Below, in pieces: positions 44,635 through 53,441 of a stretch of 64,000 nt of DNA. The notes below the pieces were generated by a model. It saw nothing but the letters and a program-made list of their open reading frames with translations. It was not told the DNA's origin and did no database searches. This stretch comes from Streptomyces dangxiongensis (GTDB lineage: Bacteria > Actinomycetota > Actinomycetes > Streptomycetales > Streptomycetaceae): positions 6,200,001-6,264,000 of the forward strand of contig NZ_CP033073.1 in NCBI RefSeq assembly GCF_003675325.1. The letters are read 5' to 3'. Numbering within the stretch: the first letter of the stretch is position 1; every line of letters starts with the position of its first letter. The translations under genes were made by a program, and so were the position numbers.

Positions 44635-46286
44635 TCGGATCCCTCCAGGGCCTTGCGGGCCGCGGCGGAACCCAGCGGGGAGAAGCCGGGGTTCAGTTCC
44701 AGGGCCGACGTCAGCGAGGCGCGGCCGGCCGCCCGGTGGCCCGTGGCCAGCTCGATCACACCCCGGTGGTACCGGAAGGCGGCGTTGCGGTAGCCGGTGG
44801 CGGTGGCGCGGCGGGCGTACGGCAGGGCCTCGCGGTCACGGCCGTTGACGTGCAGCGCCCAGGCGAGCGCGTCCGCCGTGTGCACGGTGTGCCGGCGGGC
44901 CCATTCGGCGCGGGCCGCGCGCAGGGCGGCCGTCCTGTCGCCGTGGTCGGCGGCGGCCAGCGCGGTGTCCAGGTCGGCGTTGACGCCGTTGGCGCGGGCC
45001 AGCGCCGTCCAGGCGTCGACGAGCGCGTACTGCCGCCGGGCCCGCGCCCGGTCACCGGCCGCGCCGCGCGCCTCGTACAGCTCGCCCAGGACGACGAGCG
45101 GGCCGGGCACCGGATACCGGGCGACCACCGCCTCCATCCCCTTGATCGCGGCGGTCCGGTCACCGCGGGCCGCCTGGGCGCGGGCCCGGCCCTCCAGCGC
45201 CGGGAGGTAGCCGTCGTCGGCGGCCAGGGCGCGGGCGTAGCAGGTGAGGGCCGACCGGTAGTCGCCCTGGTTCCAGGCGAGTTGGCCGAGTTGCGTGGCC
45301 ACGTACGCGGTGTCGCCCGGTGAGGTGGCCGCGGACAGCGCCTGTTCGAGAACGCGGCGTGCCGCGGTGACGTCCCCGCGCAGTTCGCGCACGTACGCGT
45401 ACCGGGTGAAGACCGGTACGCCCGGCTTGCGCGCGTCGGCGGTCGCGGCGGCCTTCGCCGCGTCGGCGTACCGGCCGAGTTCGACCAGGGCGTCGATACG
45501 GGAGGACAGGGCGCGCTCGCTGTACGGGTTCCGCCGCAGGGCCGCGTCCGCGAAAGTCAGGGCGTGCGCGAAGTCGTGCCGGGCCGCGGCGAGCGCGGCG
45601 CGGCCGGCCAGGGCCTGGTCGCTGTCCGGTGCCAGGGACAGGGAGCGCCGCAGCGCCTGCTCCGCCTGCGGATAGCGGGCCGGATCGCCCTTGGTGCGCG
45701 CCTGTTCCACGTAGGCCAGGCCGAGGGTGGCCCAGCCGCCGGAGTCCTTGGGCTGCGACCGCAGATGCGTCTGGAGTGCGGCGATGCTCGCGTCCAGGTT
45801 CCCGCCGCCGAGGACACCGGGGTCGACGGCGTCGGCCACGACGGGCGCGGTCGCCGGTGCCCGCTGGGCACCGAGGGCGATCGCGCCGCCGGTCAGGGCG
45901 ACGGCCACCAGCACGGCGGACCCGGCCAGCCGCGCGGCCCGCCACCGCCGCCCGGCCTCCCCGACCCGCCGCACAGCAGCGACCCGCCCCCCACCCCGGC
46001 CGCCCTCACCCCCACCACCGGCAGCGCCCGGCCCGGCACCCACGCCTCCTCCGGCCCCTTCGCCCGCGCGACCGGCCGTACCCGGCCCGGCACCCACGCC
46101 GTCTCCGGCTCCCTCGCCGGCACGCTCACCGGCACCTGCGGTCCCCCCCGGTGTCAGGCGTCGCCGTCGTCTGCGGCGCGGGGACACCGCCGGTCGGGGG
46201 TCGTGGGTCGTGCTCACCGGCCGCTCCCCGTTCTCCCCGTGCGCCTGGTTCTCCTCGTGCTCCTCGTGCTGCCCGCGCGGGCCCAT
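44631..46286 (-). CDS. Membrane-anchored TPR protein
   Basis: A 551-residue protein. A charged N-terminus (His/Glu-rich, then a low-complexity Gly/Ala/Glu stretch with repeats of GAGPG..GEGAG) leads to one membrane helix (about residues 130-150). The rest is a superhelix of about 10 tetratricopeptide repeats ('GWATLGLAYVEQART', 'YRSALTCYARALAADDGYLPALEGRAR'), expected outside the membrane. TPR proteins hold partners together; here the likely partners are DUF4331 and the NicO transporter from the same operon. ATG 46286 follows GGAGGAAC. Confidence 0.85.
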   Translation of the reverse strand: MGPRGQHEEHEENQAHGENGERPVSTTHDPRPAVSPRRRRRRRLTPGGTAGAGERAGEGAGDGVGAGPGTAGRAGEGAGGGVGAGPGAAGGGGEGGRGGGRVAAVRRVGEAGRRWRAARLAGSAVLVAVALTGGAIALGAQRAPATAPVVADAVDPGVLGGGNLDASIAALQTHLRSQPKDSGGWATLGLAYVEQARTKGDPARYPQAEQALRRSLSLAPDSDQALAGRAALAAARHDFAHALTFADAALRRNPYSERALSSRIDALVELGRYADAAKAAATADARKPGVPVFTRYAYVRELRGDVTAARRVLEQALSAATSPGDTAYVATQLGQLAWNQGDYRSALTCYARALAADDGYLPALEGRARAQAARGDRTAAIKGMEAVVARYPVPGPLVVLGELYEARGAAGDRARARRQYALVDAWTALARANGVNADLDTALAAADHGDRTAALRAARAEWARRHTVHTADALAWALHVNGRDREALPYARRATATGYRNAAFRYHRGVIELATGHRAAGRASLTSALELNPGFSPLGSAAARKALEGSE

Positions 46287-46378
46287 GCCTGTTCCTCCGT
46301 CGGTCGTGTGGGAGGCGCGGCCCGCCGTGGGGGATGGGGGGAACACGGGCCGCGCCGGTCTGGGGGTGGGGTGCGGGG

Positions 46379-47920
46379 TCAGTACGCGCGCTGCATACGC
46401 CGGCGCCACCACGCGAACGCCGTGCCGAGCAGCAGGATCCCGGCCGCGCCGGAGGCCGCCGAGGCCGCGATCAGCGTCGTGTCGCCGGAGCCGCCGGCGG
46501 AGGAGCCGGCCGGCTGGAGCGCGTCCCCGAGCTGGCTGCGCACGTCCGTCCCCGCGGTCGTGCCCTTGGCGAGCCGGCCGCGTGAACCGGCCGTGGGCTC
46601 GGCGACGTACGGGAAGTACTTCTCGAACTTCTTGTCGTTCTTGTCGACCGCGTCACCCAGGTCGTTCTTGGAGCCGACCAGTTCGCCCTCGACGACCTGG
46701 AGCGCGGCGTCGATCACGTCGTCGCCGAGCCGGCGCCCGTTCGGGAAGCCCGCGTTGTCACCGTCCAGCACGCCCAGCCGCTTGGGGTGCATGCTCGGCG
46801 GGACCGAGGTGTTCAGCCGCAGTTCCTCCGAAGCCCGCACGTTCGGGGGCTGGTTCAGGCCCTTGACGCCCTTGAGGAAGACGTCGACGAGGTCGTTGCG
46901 CGGCTCGGCGGGCGCCTTGATCTTGTAGATGGACTCGATGAGCTTCGGCAGTTCGGGGTTGGTGACGTTCTTCAGGAACTGGCCGTCGTACGCGGGCTGC
47001 GACGCGTTGAACTTGTCCTTGTCCTTCTGCGGGTTGACGACCTCGTTCACCAGCGGGTTGCCCAGGCGTGAGACCTGGCTGTAGTAGCCCTGGGCGTTAC
47101 GGCGCTGGGTGGTCGACCAGATGCCGACGACCGGCTGGTGGGCCGACTCGCGGATCAGGTCGTTCGGCACCTGGAGGGCGATGGTGTTGACGTTGTAGCC
47201 CTTGAGGGTGTCCCGGCCGACCTCGCTGAGGTTGCCTCCGTACAGCAGGTCGAAGACGCGCAGGTCGGCGAAGAACGGGTCGTCCGCCTGCCCGGCGAAG
47301 GTGGTGGCGCCGCCCGCCGTCTTGTAGACGGCCTGCGAGCGCAGTTTGCCGTAGTCCGGCATGGACGCCTTGCCGACGTCGGACGGCGCCACCGGCACGT
47401 CGTCCGCGAGCTTCGTCCTCGATGCCTCGTGCCCGTTCTTCAGGCGGATGAGGTCGAGGTCGTAGGTCTGGGTGATGTTGAGGTCGGGGTCGGCCAGGTT
47501 GCTGACCGGGCCCGTGTTGTAGAGGAACGTGTCCCCGTTCTTCGTGTGCGTCTTGAAGGTGTAGCGGAAGACCGCATCGCCCTGCGCGTCAGCGTTGTTG
47601 TCGATGTGCAGGTCGTACTGCGCGTCGTCCGCGAACGTGTAGAAGTTCGGTCCGCCCGCCGGTTCCTCGAACGGGATCCAGTTCGCCACGATCGTCGTCG
47701 TGTCGGGCTTGTCCGGGCTGACGAACGCGTACAGGTCGGTGTTGTCGTACTGCGGGGTCCCCGAGATCAGTGGCGCTTCCCGGTGGGAGGAGGCGGAGGC
47801 CGCCCCGGGTTCCAGCGTGGCGACGCCGGCGGCTGCGAGCCCTCCGGCGGCCAGCGCGCCACAGATGAGCGAGACCAGGCCCTTGCGTCCTGTGCCGCTC
47901 CTGGAGATGAGAGGTGTCAT
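46379..47920 (-). CDS. Secreted, C-terminally anchored DUF4331 protein
   Basis: A 513-residue extracytoplasmic protein. A signal peptide (to about residue 44) is followed by the DUF4331 hallmark 'SSHREAPLISGTPQYDNTDLYAFVSPD' at the mature N-terminus, a long beta-rich body, and at the C-terminus a Gly/Ser spacer, one membrane helix and an Arg-rich stop ('WWRRRMQRAY'), so the protein is anchored with the body outside. The function is unknown. ATG 47920 follows TGAGGA. First gene of the DUF4331-TPR-NicO operon and divergent from the ECF sigma gene. Confidence 0.9.
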   Translation of the reverse strand: MTPLISRSGTGRKGLVSLICGALAAGGLAAAGVATLEPGAASASSHREAPLISGTPQYDNTDLYAFVSPDKPDTTTIVANWIPFEEPAGGPNFYTFADDAQYDLHIDNNADAQGDAVFRYTFKTHTKNGDTFLYNTGPVSNLADPDLNITQTYDLDLIRLKNGHEASRTKLADDVPVAPSDVGKASMPDYGKLRSQAVYKTAGGATTFAGQADDPFFADLRVFDLLYGGNLSEVGRDTLKGYNVNTIALQVPNDLIRESAHQPVVGIWSTTQRRNAQGYYSQVSRLGNPLVNEVVNPQKDKDKFNASQPAYDGQFLKNVTNPELPKLIESIYKIKAPAEPRNDLVDVFLKGVKGLNQPPNVRASEELRLNTSVPPSMHPKRLGVLDGDNAGFPNGRRLGDDVIDAALQVVEGELVGSKNDLGDAVDKNDKKFEKYFPYVAEPTAGSRGRLAKGTTAGTDVRSQLGDALQPAGSSAGGSGDTTLIAASAASGAAGILLLGTAFAWWRRRMQRAY

Positions 47921-47967
47921 GCCGTCCGTCCTCAGTGCCGTCTTGCCTTGACGGACGGGTATACGGA

Positions 47968-47982
47968 ACGGACACGCCGTTC
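47968..47982. promoter_or_regulatory. Inverted repeat in the divergent DUF4331/ECF promoter region
   Basis: AACGG-ACACG-CCGTT lies in the 151-bp gap. The 7-mer TCCGTAT occurs on both strands in this gap (minus strand near 47955-47965, plus strand at 48043-48049), once toward each gene, which could be a shared ECF -10 element. Confidence 0.35.
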
Positions 47983-48071
47983 GGATTGGTCCGCGGGAAA
48001 AAACTTTTCTGCGCCCGCCGGCCCGCGTTTTCGGCCCGCTGATCCGTATGTTTCCCGGGAGGTGTGTCTCG

Positions 48072-48671
48072 GTGCGGATGCGCGGGGTGCGAGGAAGGGC
48101 CGGCTGCGGGCACGGGGAGGGGACCCGCGCACAGGCGGACGACCTGCTGGTGCTCGTCGCGCGCGGCGACCAGCGGGCGTTCGAGGACCTGTACGGACTG
48201 GTCTCCGGGCCCGTGTTCGGACTCGTCCGGCGGGTGGTGCGCGACCCCGCCCAGTCCGAGGAGGTCGCCCAGGAGGTGCTGCTCGAACTGTGGCGCTCCG
48301 CCGCCCGGTTCGACCCCCGCCGGGGCAGCGCCCTCTCCTGGGTCCTCACCCTCGCCCACCGCCGGGCCGTCGACCGGGTGCGCAGCGCCCGCGCGGCCGG
48401 GGAACGCGAGCAGCGCGAGGCCCTGCGCGCCGGGGAACCCGCGTTCGACCAGGTCGCCGAGGAGGTCGAGGCCGGCCTGGAACGCGAGTGGGTGCGCCGC
48501 TGCCTGAACCGGCTCACCGCCCTCCAGCGCCAGTCCGTCACCCTGGCCTACTACGACGGCTACACCTACCGTGAGGTCGCCGAGCGGCTCTCGCTGCCGC
48601 TCGGCACGGTCAAGACGCGGATGCGCGACGGGCTCACCCGGCTGCGCCAGTGCCTGGGAGGGGCCGTATGA
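48072..48671 (+). CDS. ECF RNA polymerase sigma factor (SigK-like)
   Basis: A 199-residue group 4 sigma factor. Region 2 ('AFEDLYGLVSGPVFGLVRRVV', 'EEVAQEVLLELWRSAARFDP', 'GSALSWVLTLAHRRAVDRVR') and region 4 ('TALQRQSVTLAYYDGYTYREVAERLSLPLGTVKTRMRDGL') are complete. GTG 48072 has GGGAGG 9 bases upstream; ATG 48078 is the alternative. The stop overlaps the anti-sigma start in ATGA, the usual arrangement of SigK with RskA. It probably drives itself and the divergent DUF4331 operon. Confidence 0.92.
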   Translation: MRMRGVRGRAGCGHGEGTRAQADDLLVLVARGDQRAFEDLYGLVSGPVFGLVRRVVRDPAQSEEVAQEVLLELWRSAARFDPRRGSALSWVLTLAHRRAVDRVRSARAAGEREQREALRAGEPAFDQVAEEVEAGLEREWVRRCLNRLTALQRQSVTLAYYDGYTYREVAERLSLPLGTVKTRMRDGLTRLRQCLGGAV

Positions 48672-49480
48672 GCATCCTCGGCAGACTGGTGCGCCGCGAG
48701 GACCCGCACTCGCTCGCCGCGCCCTACGCGCTCGACGCCCTCGAACCGGGCGAGCGGCGCCGCTTCGAGAAACATCTGGCGGGCTGCGACCGCTGCGCCG
48801 CCGAGGTGCGGGACCTCGCCGAGGACGCGGTGCGGCTCGCCTGGTCCGCGGCGGTCCCCGCGCCGGCCGCCCTGCGCGAGAGGGTGCTGGCCGCCGTGCG
48901 CACCACCCCGCAGGAGCAGGCGCCGGCCCTGGAGGGACCACGTCGGCTGCCGCCGCACGTCTGGGGCGTCCAGCCACCGCCGGGACGGTCGCACGCCCCC
49001 GGCAGGCGCCCCCTGTTCGCGCCGTTCGCCACGGCCACCGCCACCGCCGCCCTCGTCGTCGCCTCCCTCTTCGCGGTCCAGGCGCACCGCACCGGTGACC
49101 GGCTGGCCGCCGAGCAGGACCGGGCACGTGAGATCGCCCACGTTCTCGCCGCTCCGGACGCCCGCGCGGCGAGCAGCGTGGACGCGCGGGGGCGCCGGAT
49201 CGGAGTGATCGCTTCCGCTTCCGGACGGGATGCCGTCGTCACCCTCAGCGGGTACGGCGCACCGGCCGGCGGGCGCGTACACCAGCTCTGGCTCGTGCGT
49301 CCCCGTGCGCAACCGCGCTCCCTGGGGCTCTTCACGGGCGACACGCCCTTGGTCGCGCGGAGTCTCGACACCTCCTCGACGTCACTCGCCGTGACCGTCG
49401 AACCTGACGGCGGCTCAACACGGCCCACCGGCCAGCCGATTGTCCAACTCACCCTGGAATCGGTCGGATTCGGAGAGTAG
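48668..49480 (+). CDS. RskA-like membrane anti-sigma factor with zinc-finger motif
   Basis: A 270-residue anti-sigma factor. The N-terminal ASD has the ZAS motif His36-x3-Cys40-x2-Cys43 ('KHLAGCDRCA') that grips the sigma factor. One membrane helix (about residues 118-135) leads to an RskA-type outer domain with 'VHQLWLVRP' and 'VTVEPDGGSTRPTGQPIVQL'. Release normally follows stepwise proteolysis of the outer domain after an envelope signal, here perhaps metal or redox. It is translationally coupled to the sigma gene. Confidence 0.92.
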   Translation: MSILGRLVRREDPHSLAAPYALDALEPGERRRFEKHLAGCDRCAAEVRDLAEDAVRLAWSAAVPAPAALRERVLAAVRTTPQEQAPALEGPRRLPPHVWGVQPPPGRSHAPGRRPLFAPFATATATAALVVASLFAVQAHRTGDRLAAEQDRAREIAHVLAAPDARAASSVDARGRRIGVIASASGRDAVVTLSGYGAPAGGRVHQLWLVRPRAQPRSLGLFTGDTPLVARSLDTSSTSLAVTVEPDGGSTRPTGQPIVQLTLESVGFGE

Positions 49481-49606
49481 CCGACGAGGGATGGTCAACC
49501 GCCTTGCAGGGAAGGTGAATCCTGTGGCCGAGATACACGCGTGCCCCACCGGGGCGATAGGGTTACCCTGCCCGGGCCGGGTGGACTCGTACGGGTGGGG
49601 AGTGAC

Positions 49607-49876
49607 ATGGAGCAGATAGCAGTGCGCAGCAGGGCCAGGGTCCCTGCGATCACCTGCGGGAGCAGCGCGAGCAGTTCGCGCCTCGACCGCCATCTGTCGG
49701 TACTGGCGGGTCCCGCCATACCGCAGCGGGAGACGATCGAGGCGACCTTGCTGATGCGTGAGCTGACAGCGCGTGACGCCGTGCACGAGCGCAGTGACCG
49801 GGGCCGACGAGTCAGTCGCGTCTCCCTCTTCGCGCCGCTGCGCAGGCTGCGCCGTTCGCTGTTCGGCGGCCACTAG
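49607..49876 (+). CDS. Small hypothetical protein, Arg-rich C-terminus
   Basis: An 89-residue basic protein with helix-forming middle 'RETIEATLLMRELTARDAVHERSDRG' and terminal 'LRRLRRSLFGGH'. ATG 49607 follows GGGGAG. A -10-like TAGGGT sits in the spacer near 49558. No domain recognised; codon use is normal and it looks like a conserved streptomycete small protein. It lies 126 bp after the anti-sigma gene and converges on the CoA-transferase gene. Confidence 0.65.
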   Translation: MEQIAVRSRARVPAITCGSSASSSRLDRHLSVLAGPAIPQRETIEATLLMRELTARDAVHERSDRGRRVSRVSLFAPLRRLRRSLFGGH

Positions 49877-49933
49877 CGGTCACCGAGCGGTCACCCGCCC
49901 ACCGAAGCGGCCACCGCGCGGCGATTCCCGCGC

Positions 49934-51169
49934 TCAGGCCGCCACACCGTCCCGGCGCAGCGCTGCGATGTCGTCGTCCGTCATCCCCACGGCGCGCAGC
50001 AGCGCCCCGGTGTGCTGCCCGAGCGCGGGCACGTCGCCCATCCGTGCCTCGTCCCCGCCCGGCATCGTGATGGGCGGCAGCAGCGCCTTCAGCGGCCCGG
50101 CCGGCGAACCCACCTGACGCCACCGCTCCCGGGCCGCCAGCTGCGGATGCTCCGCCAGCTCGTGCAGATCCCGCAGCCGCGCACAGGCGATGCCGGCCTT
50201 CTCCAGCCGCGCCAGGGCCTCCTCGGTGCCCAGCGCCCCCAGCGCCCGCGCGACCAGGGAATCGGTCCGCTCCCGGTGCGCCACCCGGGCCGCGTTGGTC
50301 GCGTACGCCGGGTCCGTGCCCAGCTCGGGGCGGCCCATGACCTGTCCGGCCAGCCGCCGCCACTCCCGGTCGTTCTGCACCGACAGCAGCACCCGCCCGC
50401 CGTCCGCCGTCGGATAGGCGTCGTACGGGGCGATGACGGCGTGCGCGAGCCCGGTGCGCGCCGGCGGCTCGCCTCCGTGCATCGCGTGGTGCAGCGGATG
50501 CCCCATCCACTCGGCGAGCGCCTCCAGCATCGACACCTCCACCGGACCGCCCCGCCCGGTCGTCCCGCGCCGCACGAGCGCGGCCAGGACCCCCGAGAAC
50601 GCGTACATGGCCGCCGCGATGTCCGCCGCCGGGATCCCCGCCTTCACCGGCTGCTCCGGCGTCCCGGTCACCGACACCAGCCCCGCCTCGCACTGCACCA
50701 GCATGTCGTACGCCCGCTTGTCCGCGTACGGTCCCGAGCCGCCGTACCCCGAGATGTCCACGGCGACCAGCCGCGGGTGCGCGGCGCACAGCGTGGCCGC
50801 GTCCAGGCCGAGCCGGGCCGCCGCGCCGTGCGCCAGGTTCTGCACGAACACGTCCGCGTCCGCGACCAGCCGCCGTACGACGTCGAGGCCGCGCGGGTCC
50901 TTCAGGTCCAGGGCCACGGACTCCTTGCCGCGGTTGCACCACACGAAGTGCGAGGCGAGACCGCCGGCCGCCGTGTCGTAGCCGCGCGCGAAGTCGCCGC
51001 CGTCGACCCGCTCCACCTTGATGACCCGGGCGCCCAGGTCGGCGAGTTGCCGGGTCGCGAAGGGCGCGGACACGGCCTGTTCGACGGCGACGACGGTGAT
51101 GCCCGCCAGAGGCAGGGGCTGGGGCAGGGGCTGGCTCTCGGGCGCGTGCGGGTCCATCGGCTGATCCAT
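49934..51169 (-). CDS. Family III CoA-transferase (CaiB/BaiF)
   Basis: A 411-residue enzyme that moves CoA between carboxylic acids. The CaiB/BaiF fold marks are 'LAGITVVAVEQAVSAPFATRQLADLGARVIKVE', 'CNRGKESVALDLKDPRG', the catalytic Asp in 'AYDMLVQC', and 'GGPVEVSMLEALAEW'. Donor and acceptor cannot be told. The ATG at 51169 comes with only a weak ribosome binding site; an in-frame ATG 15 bases later is possible. The nearby acyl-CoA dehydrogenase is far off, so no pathway link is claimed. Confidence 0.9.
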   Translation of the reverse strand: MDQPMDPHAPESQPLPQPLPLAGITVVAVEQAVSAPFATRQLADLGARVIKVERVDGGDFARGYDTAAGGLASHFVWCNRGKESVALDLKDPRGLDVVRRLVADADVFVQNLAHGAAARLGLDAATLCAAHPRLVAVDISGYGGSGPYADKRAYDMLVQCEAGLVSVTGTPEQPVKAGIPAADIAAAMYAFSGVLAALVRRGTTGRGGPVEVSMLEALAEWMGHPLHHAMHGGEPPARTGLAHAVIAPYDAYPTADGGRVLLSVQNDREWRRLAGQVMGRPELGTDPAYATNAARVAHRERTDSLVARALGALGTEEALARLEKAGIACARLRDLHELAEHPQLAARERWRQVGSPAGPLKALLPPITMPGGDEARMGDVPALGQHTGALLRAVGMTDDDIAALRRDGVAA

Positions 51170-51316
51170 GCCCGGATCATGGCCCCTGAGCGGCGCCTTT
51201 GTCAGCAGTGGGGGCCTGGCCGCCGGCCCGGGACCTCGCCGGGGAGACGGCGTCCGCGGCTGCCGGCCGTCCGGACCCGTGGCGTGTTCCCTCCGTCGTC
51301 GTGTCGTGTCCGTGCG

Positions 51317-52462
51317 CTAGACCAGGGCGAACTGGCCGTCCGGGCCCTCCTCGTGGTGGTCCAGGACCGAGGCGGGGCGGCGGGAGCGCTCCGGTGGCGG
51401 GAGGACGCCGGCGTCGCGCAGGTCGGCCGCCGTGACCGGTGACGTCGTCCGCAGCGCGGCCCGCAGCGGACGCAGTTCCGCCAGCAGGGCCAGGACGGTG
51501 ATCAGCTCCAGCAGTTCCGACGTCCAGGCCTGCGGCCAGGCCGCCGGGCGGATCGCGGCGAGGGTGCCGGCCCCGGACGGGGCCGTGCGGGCAGCGAACC
51601 AGGTCTCCAGGACCCGCACCCCGGCCACCTCCAGGTCCCAGGCCTCCGGCGGCACGGGGGAGACGCGGCCCTCGTCGAGGTGCAGCGTCTCCTCGGCACG
51701 GTCGTAGCTCAGGGTCGACGGGCGGCCCGGCAGGGGCGCGCGGACGTAGGGGCGGCGCCCGCCCGGCAGCTTGGGGCGTTCGCCGTCGCGACGCAACAGC
51801 CACAGCATGCGGCGGCCCAGGTCCACGCCCGCGGACCACAGACCGGGGTCCGCCGTGAGCGGGACGGTGAGGTCCGGGCGGACCGCCGCCAGGATCCACG
51901 CCAGCACGTCCGGTGCCGACGGGGGCGCGCCCAGCCGGGCCGCCAGGTGGTCCGGCAGGCCGGGCACCAGGTTGGGCTCCGTGCCCCCGGGGCGGCGGTA
52001 GAGCGGGCGGACGCGGCCGGTGCGCAGCAGGGGCAGCACCGACGTCGCCAGCAGCGGGGTGCCGGCATCGCCCGTCTCCACCGTGAACACCTGGTGCGCG
52101 TCCGCCACCCGCCACAGTTCCGGGCGGGCGGTGTCGATCAGCCGGTGGTCCGGGATCAGCCACTGCTCGTCGAAGGGAGCGGCCAGCACCCGGACCGGCT
52201 CCGCGCAAGGACCCTCGGCGCGCACCAGGCGTTGCGTGCCGCCGGCCCGGCCGGGTAGCCGGCCCACCGCCGAGGTGAGCGTGCGGGCGCGACTCGGCTG
52301 GAACAGGGCCTCCCGGTCCGGCCCCCCGGCCTTCAGCAGGGCGTCCCAACGGGCCCGCAGGGACGCCGGATCCGGCGCCGCCGGCCAGGCGCGGCCCAGC
52401 CGCAGGGGTGCGACCGACCACGGCATGAGGTCCGCCAGCGGCGGAGCGTCGTCGTGCGTCAC
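51317..52462 (-). CDS. Type ISP restriction/modification C-domain protein
   Basis: A 381-residue protein like the streptomycete proteins named type ISP restriction/modification enzyme: 'LMPWSVAPLRLGRAWPAAPD' near the start and 'EQWLIPDHRLIDTARPELWRVAD' in the middle match the target-recognition C-domain. No helicase, nuclease or methyltransferase motif is present, so it is a stand-alone C-domain rather than a working enzyme. GTG 52462 is chosen because TACGAT ends 7 bases upstream; ATG 52471 lies inside that hexamer region and has no ribosome binding site. Confidence 0.75.
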   Translation of the reverse strand: MTHDDAPPLADLMPWSVAPLRLGRAWPAAPDPASLRARWDALLKAGGPDREALFQPSRARTLTSAVGRLPGRAGGTQRLVRAEGPCAEPVRVLAAPFDEQWLIPDHRLIDTARPELWRVADAHQVFTVETGDAGTPLLATSVLPLLRTGRVRPLYRRPGGTEPNLVPGLPDHLAARLGAPPSAPDVLAWILAAVRPDLTVPLTADPGLWSAGVDLGRRMLWLLRRDGERPKLPGGRRPYVRAPLPGRPSTLSYDRAEETLHLDEGRVSPVPPEAWDLEVAGVRVLETWFAARTAPSGAGTLAAIRPAAWPQAWTSELLELITVLALLAELRPLRAALRTTSPVTAADLRDAGVLPPPERSRRPASVLDHHEEGPDGQFALV

Positions 52463-52469
52463 GCGGGGC

Positions 52470-52475
52470 ATCGTA
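52470..52475 (-). promoter_or_regulatory. -10-like TACGAT for the type ISP gene
   Basis: TACGAT on the minus strand ends 7 bases before GTG 52462, again without a ribosome binding site. Confidence 0.4.
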
Positions 52476-52617
52476 CGACAGCGCTCCGGCGGGGCGGGGG
52501 CCGTGTGCGGCACCCGGCTCCACCGCGCGAACGACCGGCCGGGGCGGGTCGGCGCGTGGCTGCGACGGGTCCGCGGACGGACGGTGGGCCGTCGCGGGCC
52601 GCGGGACGGGGGAGCGC

Positions 52618-52621
52618 CTAG
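52618..52621. repeat. CTAG target duplication, left side of the composite insertion
   Basis: CTAG directly flanks the left IS5-type end. The same four bases flank the right IS5-type end at 56139-56142 and the far side of the IS701-type element at 57533-57536. CTAG fits the YTAR target of IS5 elements. Confidence 0.6.
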
Positions 52622-52772
52622 GCCGCTTCGTTTGGATCACCTGGCTGACCAGAGGAAGATGCTCGCAACGTGGAGTCCGGCCAGGTAGATGGCTGCTGTC
52701 TTCTCGTAGCGGGTGGCGATGCCTCGCCACTGTTTCAAGCGGTTGATGCAGCGTTCGACCGTGTTGTGGGCA
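52622..52772 (-). mobile_element. IS5-family element remnant, outward-facing end (left)
   Basis: About 150 bp nearly identical, in inverted orientation, to the last 150 bp of the element at 55425-56138. It encodes the transposase end on the minus strand ('[29 protein letters not shown]') and keeps the terminal bases GCCGCTTCGTTTGGATCACC, 18 of 20 matching the other copy's end. Everything inward is deleted and replaced by the response-regulator gene. Confidence 0.85.
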
Positions 52773-52790
52773 TGGGGGCGTGATCGCGCA

Positions 52791-53441
52791 CTATGCGGTC
52801 GCAACGCCCAGGAAGCGCAGCACCGCTAGGACGCGGCGGTGGTCGGCGTCGGCCTTGGGCAGGTCGAGCTTGGTGAAGATGCTGTTGATGTGCTTGGCGA
52901 CAGCGCTCTCGCTCACGACCAGCTCGGCGGCGACGCCGGAGTTGGACCGGCCGCCCGCCATCAGCTCCAGCACCTCCCGCTCGCGCGTTGTCAGCCGGTC
53001 GAGCGGATCGCTGTGCCGGCGCACCAGTAGCTGCGCGACGACCTGCGGGTCGAGCGCGGTGCCGCCGGCCGCCACCCGGCGTACCGCCTCGGCGAACTCC
53101 TCGACGTCGGCGACCCGTTGCTTGAGCAGATAGCCGACGCCCGAGGTGTTGGCGGCGAGCAGATCGGCGGCGTACCGCTCCTCCACGTACTGCGACAGCA
53201 GGAGCACGGCGGTACGCGGATACTGGCGGCGGATCACCAGCGCGGCACGTACTCCCTCGTCGGTGAAGCCGGGCGGCATGCGCACGTCGACCACGGCGAT
53301 GTCGGGACGGTGCTCCTCGACGGCCGCCAGCAGCCCTTCTGCGTCGGCGACTTGCGCGCACATCTCGAAGCCGGCCGCCTCCAGCACCTTGACCACGCCG
53401 ATGCGCAGCAAGAGGGAATCCTCGGCGATCACGGCGCGCAC
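52791..53441 (-). CDS. NarL/LuxR-type response regulator
   Basis: A 216-residue response regulator. The receiver has the phospho-acceptor Asp52 in '[10 protein letters not shown]', switch '[10 protein letters not shown]' and Lys in 'YLLKQRVAD'; the output domain is a LuxR helix-turn-helix ('[45 protein letters not shown]'). It overlaps the kinase gene by 13 bases and is its partner. It ends only 18 bp from the left IS remnant, so any native downstream sequence is lost. The target genes are unknown; the divergent membrane protein gene is a candidate. Confidence 0.93.
   Translation of the reverse strand: MRAVIAEDSLLLRIGVVKVLEAAGFEMCAQVADAEGLLAAVEEHRPDIAVVDVRMPPGFTDEGVRAALVIRRQYPRTAVLLLSQYVEERYAADLLAANTSGVGYLLKQRVADVEEFAEAVRRVAAGGTALDPQVVAQLLVRRHSDPLDRLTTREREVLELMAGGRSNSGVAAELVVSESAVAKHINSIFTKLDLPKADADHRRVLAVLRFLGVATA

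Noticed and set aside
51317..52462. Functional type ISP restriction-modification enzyme
   Set aside because: Only the C-domain is present; helicase, nuclease and methyltransferase motifs are absent in the surrounding sequence.
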